From Pseudolabrys sp. (GTDB lineage: Bacteria > Pseudomonadota > Alphaproteobacteria > Rhizobiales > Xanthobacteraceae), in the NCBI GenBank assembly GCA_026125895.1, contig JAHCKG010000001.1, forward strand, positions 248,001 to 312,000: a stretch of DNA of 64,000 bases. The letters run 5' to 3'. Both the position numbers and the translations under genes were made by a program. Positions 63,593 through 64,000 of this stretch are shown one piece after another. Position 1 is the first letter of the stretch. Each line of letters begins with the position of its first letter. Below the pieces are notes generated by a model. That model saw only the letters and a program-made list of their open reading frames with translations. It made no database searches and was not told the origin of the DNA.

Positions 63593-63894
63593 CTAAGCTC
63601 CCTCCGTATCAGCCGCCTTCTCCGTTTACTCCGTTCCTGCGGCGATTCACCGATGAGCGGGCGCGCGATCTCTCTGAGACCAGGGCGCTCTACGAAGAAG
63701 TGCGCACTGCGCATTTGGCGTCGCTCTGGTCCAAGGAAGATGCCATTGAGCGGGTGAATGGATTTGTCGCCGAATGGGTCGGCAAAGTCGTCGGGCTCCC
63801 CGAAGCGAAGCGTGCCGAAGGGCATCGCCCCACATATTCCGGTGTTCGACAAGTCGAAGCGAGAGGACGGCACTTTCTCGCGCAGCGACTTTAG
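63586..63894 (+). CDS. Short hypothetical ORF at the CBASS/IS junction
   Basis: A TTG-initiated 102-residue frame with GGGAGGAGG upstream, helical and charged (DLSETRALYEEVRTAHLASLWSKEDAIERVNGFV). Only the first 78 residues look like native protein. From 63821 the other frame encodes transposase, so this frame is also truncated. No family is recognised. It may be the 5' end of a gene cut by the insertion element. Confidence 0.35.
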   Translation: MSSKLPPYQPPSPFTPFLRRFTDERARDLSETRALYEEVRTAHLASLWSKEDAIERVNGFVAEWVGKVVGLPEAKRAEGHRPTYSGVRQVEARGRHFLAQRL

Positions 63895-64000
63895 ATATGA
63901 CCCGACCAGCGACGTCTACCACTGCCCGGGTGGCAAGAAGCTTGGAACCAGCGGCACCGTGCATGAGGGCAAGACGCTTCTGCATCGCGCCAGCAAGCTC
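63821..64000 (+). mobile_element. IS1182-like transposase internal fragment
   Basis: The frame HIPVFDKSKREDGTFSRSDFRYDP and YHCPGGKKLGTSGTVHEGKTLL matches the C-terminal third of IS1182-family transposases. It is cut on the left by a junction at about 63820 and runs off the window at 64000. No terminal inverted repeat is visible. Confidence 0.75.

Noticed and set aside
39134-64000. A CRISPR array
   Set aside because: No series of evenly spaced direct repeats of CRISPR size was found; the repeats present are promoter motifs or short tandem units.

Overview
The window is high-GC DNA from a soil or water alphaproteobacterium, most likely of the Bradyrhizobium/Rhodopseudomonas/Xanthobacteraceae group (Hyphomicrobiales). 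The group is suggested by the codon use, the NasS-NasT-regulated NirA nitrite reductase, the anthraniloyl-CoA monooxygenase cluster, the TRAP-TAXI system and the RsAgo-like Argonaute. This is inference; there is no rRNA gene to fix the species.

Bases 1-39,100 are an ordinary metabolic chromosome in five blocks. (1) 0.9-10.1 kb: an aerobic, CoA-dependent 2-aminobenzoate (anthranilate) pathway with CoA ligase, fused monooxygenase/reductase, short-chain dehydrogenase, enoyl-CoA hydratase, acyl-CoA dehydrogenase, a RidA enamine deaminase and a MarR regulator. A second flavin monooxygenase is divergent. (2) 10.1-19.6 kb: nitrite and cyanate assimilation, with a PP2C-kinase fusion, an FNT transporter, cyanase, NasT, NasS, NirA and an unusual Fe-S/ferredoxin-reductase electron donor. 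The leader before nirA carries a sigma54-like promoter, two tandem hexaloop hairpins and an intrinsic terminator, which is the layout expected for NasT (ANTAR) antitermination. (3) 19.8-30.8 kb: an IclR regulator, a TAXI-type TRAP transporter, an oligogalacturonate-lyase-like propeller, a D-glutamate-cyclase-like (DUF1445) protein, 5-oxoprolinase/hydantoinase A and B, and a DMT permease. (4) 30.8-34.0 kb and (5) 34.0-39.1 kb form one sugar-acid-like regulon: a TetR regulator, a Gfo/Idh/MocA oxidoreductase, DUF993, a NitT/TauT-type ABC transporter, an enolase-superfamily enzyme and a TIM-barrel isomerase. Two near-identical TAACC-N4-GGTTA operators tie these together.

At 39.1 kb a tRNA-Arg(TCG) gene marks the edge of a genomic island. 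A large serine recombinase lies antisense with its 3' end inside the tRNA. Next come transfer and replication genes: a MobF relaxase-helicase, a VirD4-like coupling protein, a membrane protein, a ParA-like ATPase, two proteins with little or no assigned function, a P4/D5-type primase-helicase, a decayed ParB, DUF736 and an XRE repressor. A 17-bp motif is repeated at a fixed position ahead of three transfer-region transcription units.

At 56.28 kb a 3' tRNA fragment with a CAT anticodon overlaps the tail of a second, decayed serine recombinase. This is the scar of another integrated element. It is followed by lower-GC defence DNA: an intact two-gene operon for a catalytically dead, RsAgo-like long Argonaute and a PD-(D/E)XK nuclease (56.8-60.3 kb). 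After that comes a row of broken defence genes: an OLD-type ATPase, an ImmA/IrrE-like peptidase, a DEDDh exonuclease, a HORMA-like protein and the C-terminal part of a CBASS CD-NTase. An IS1182-like transposase fragment ends the window. The Argonaute-nuclease pair is the most interesting complete system here. It resembles a known class but is a separate lineage member in a new setting.
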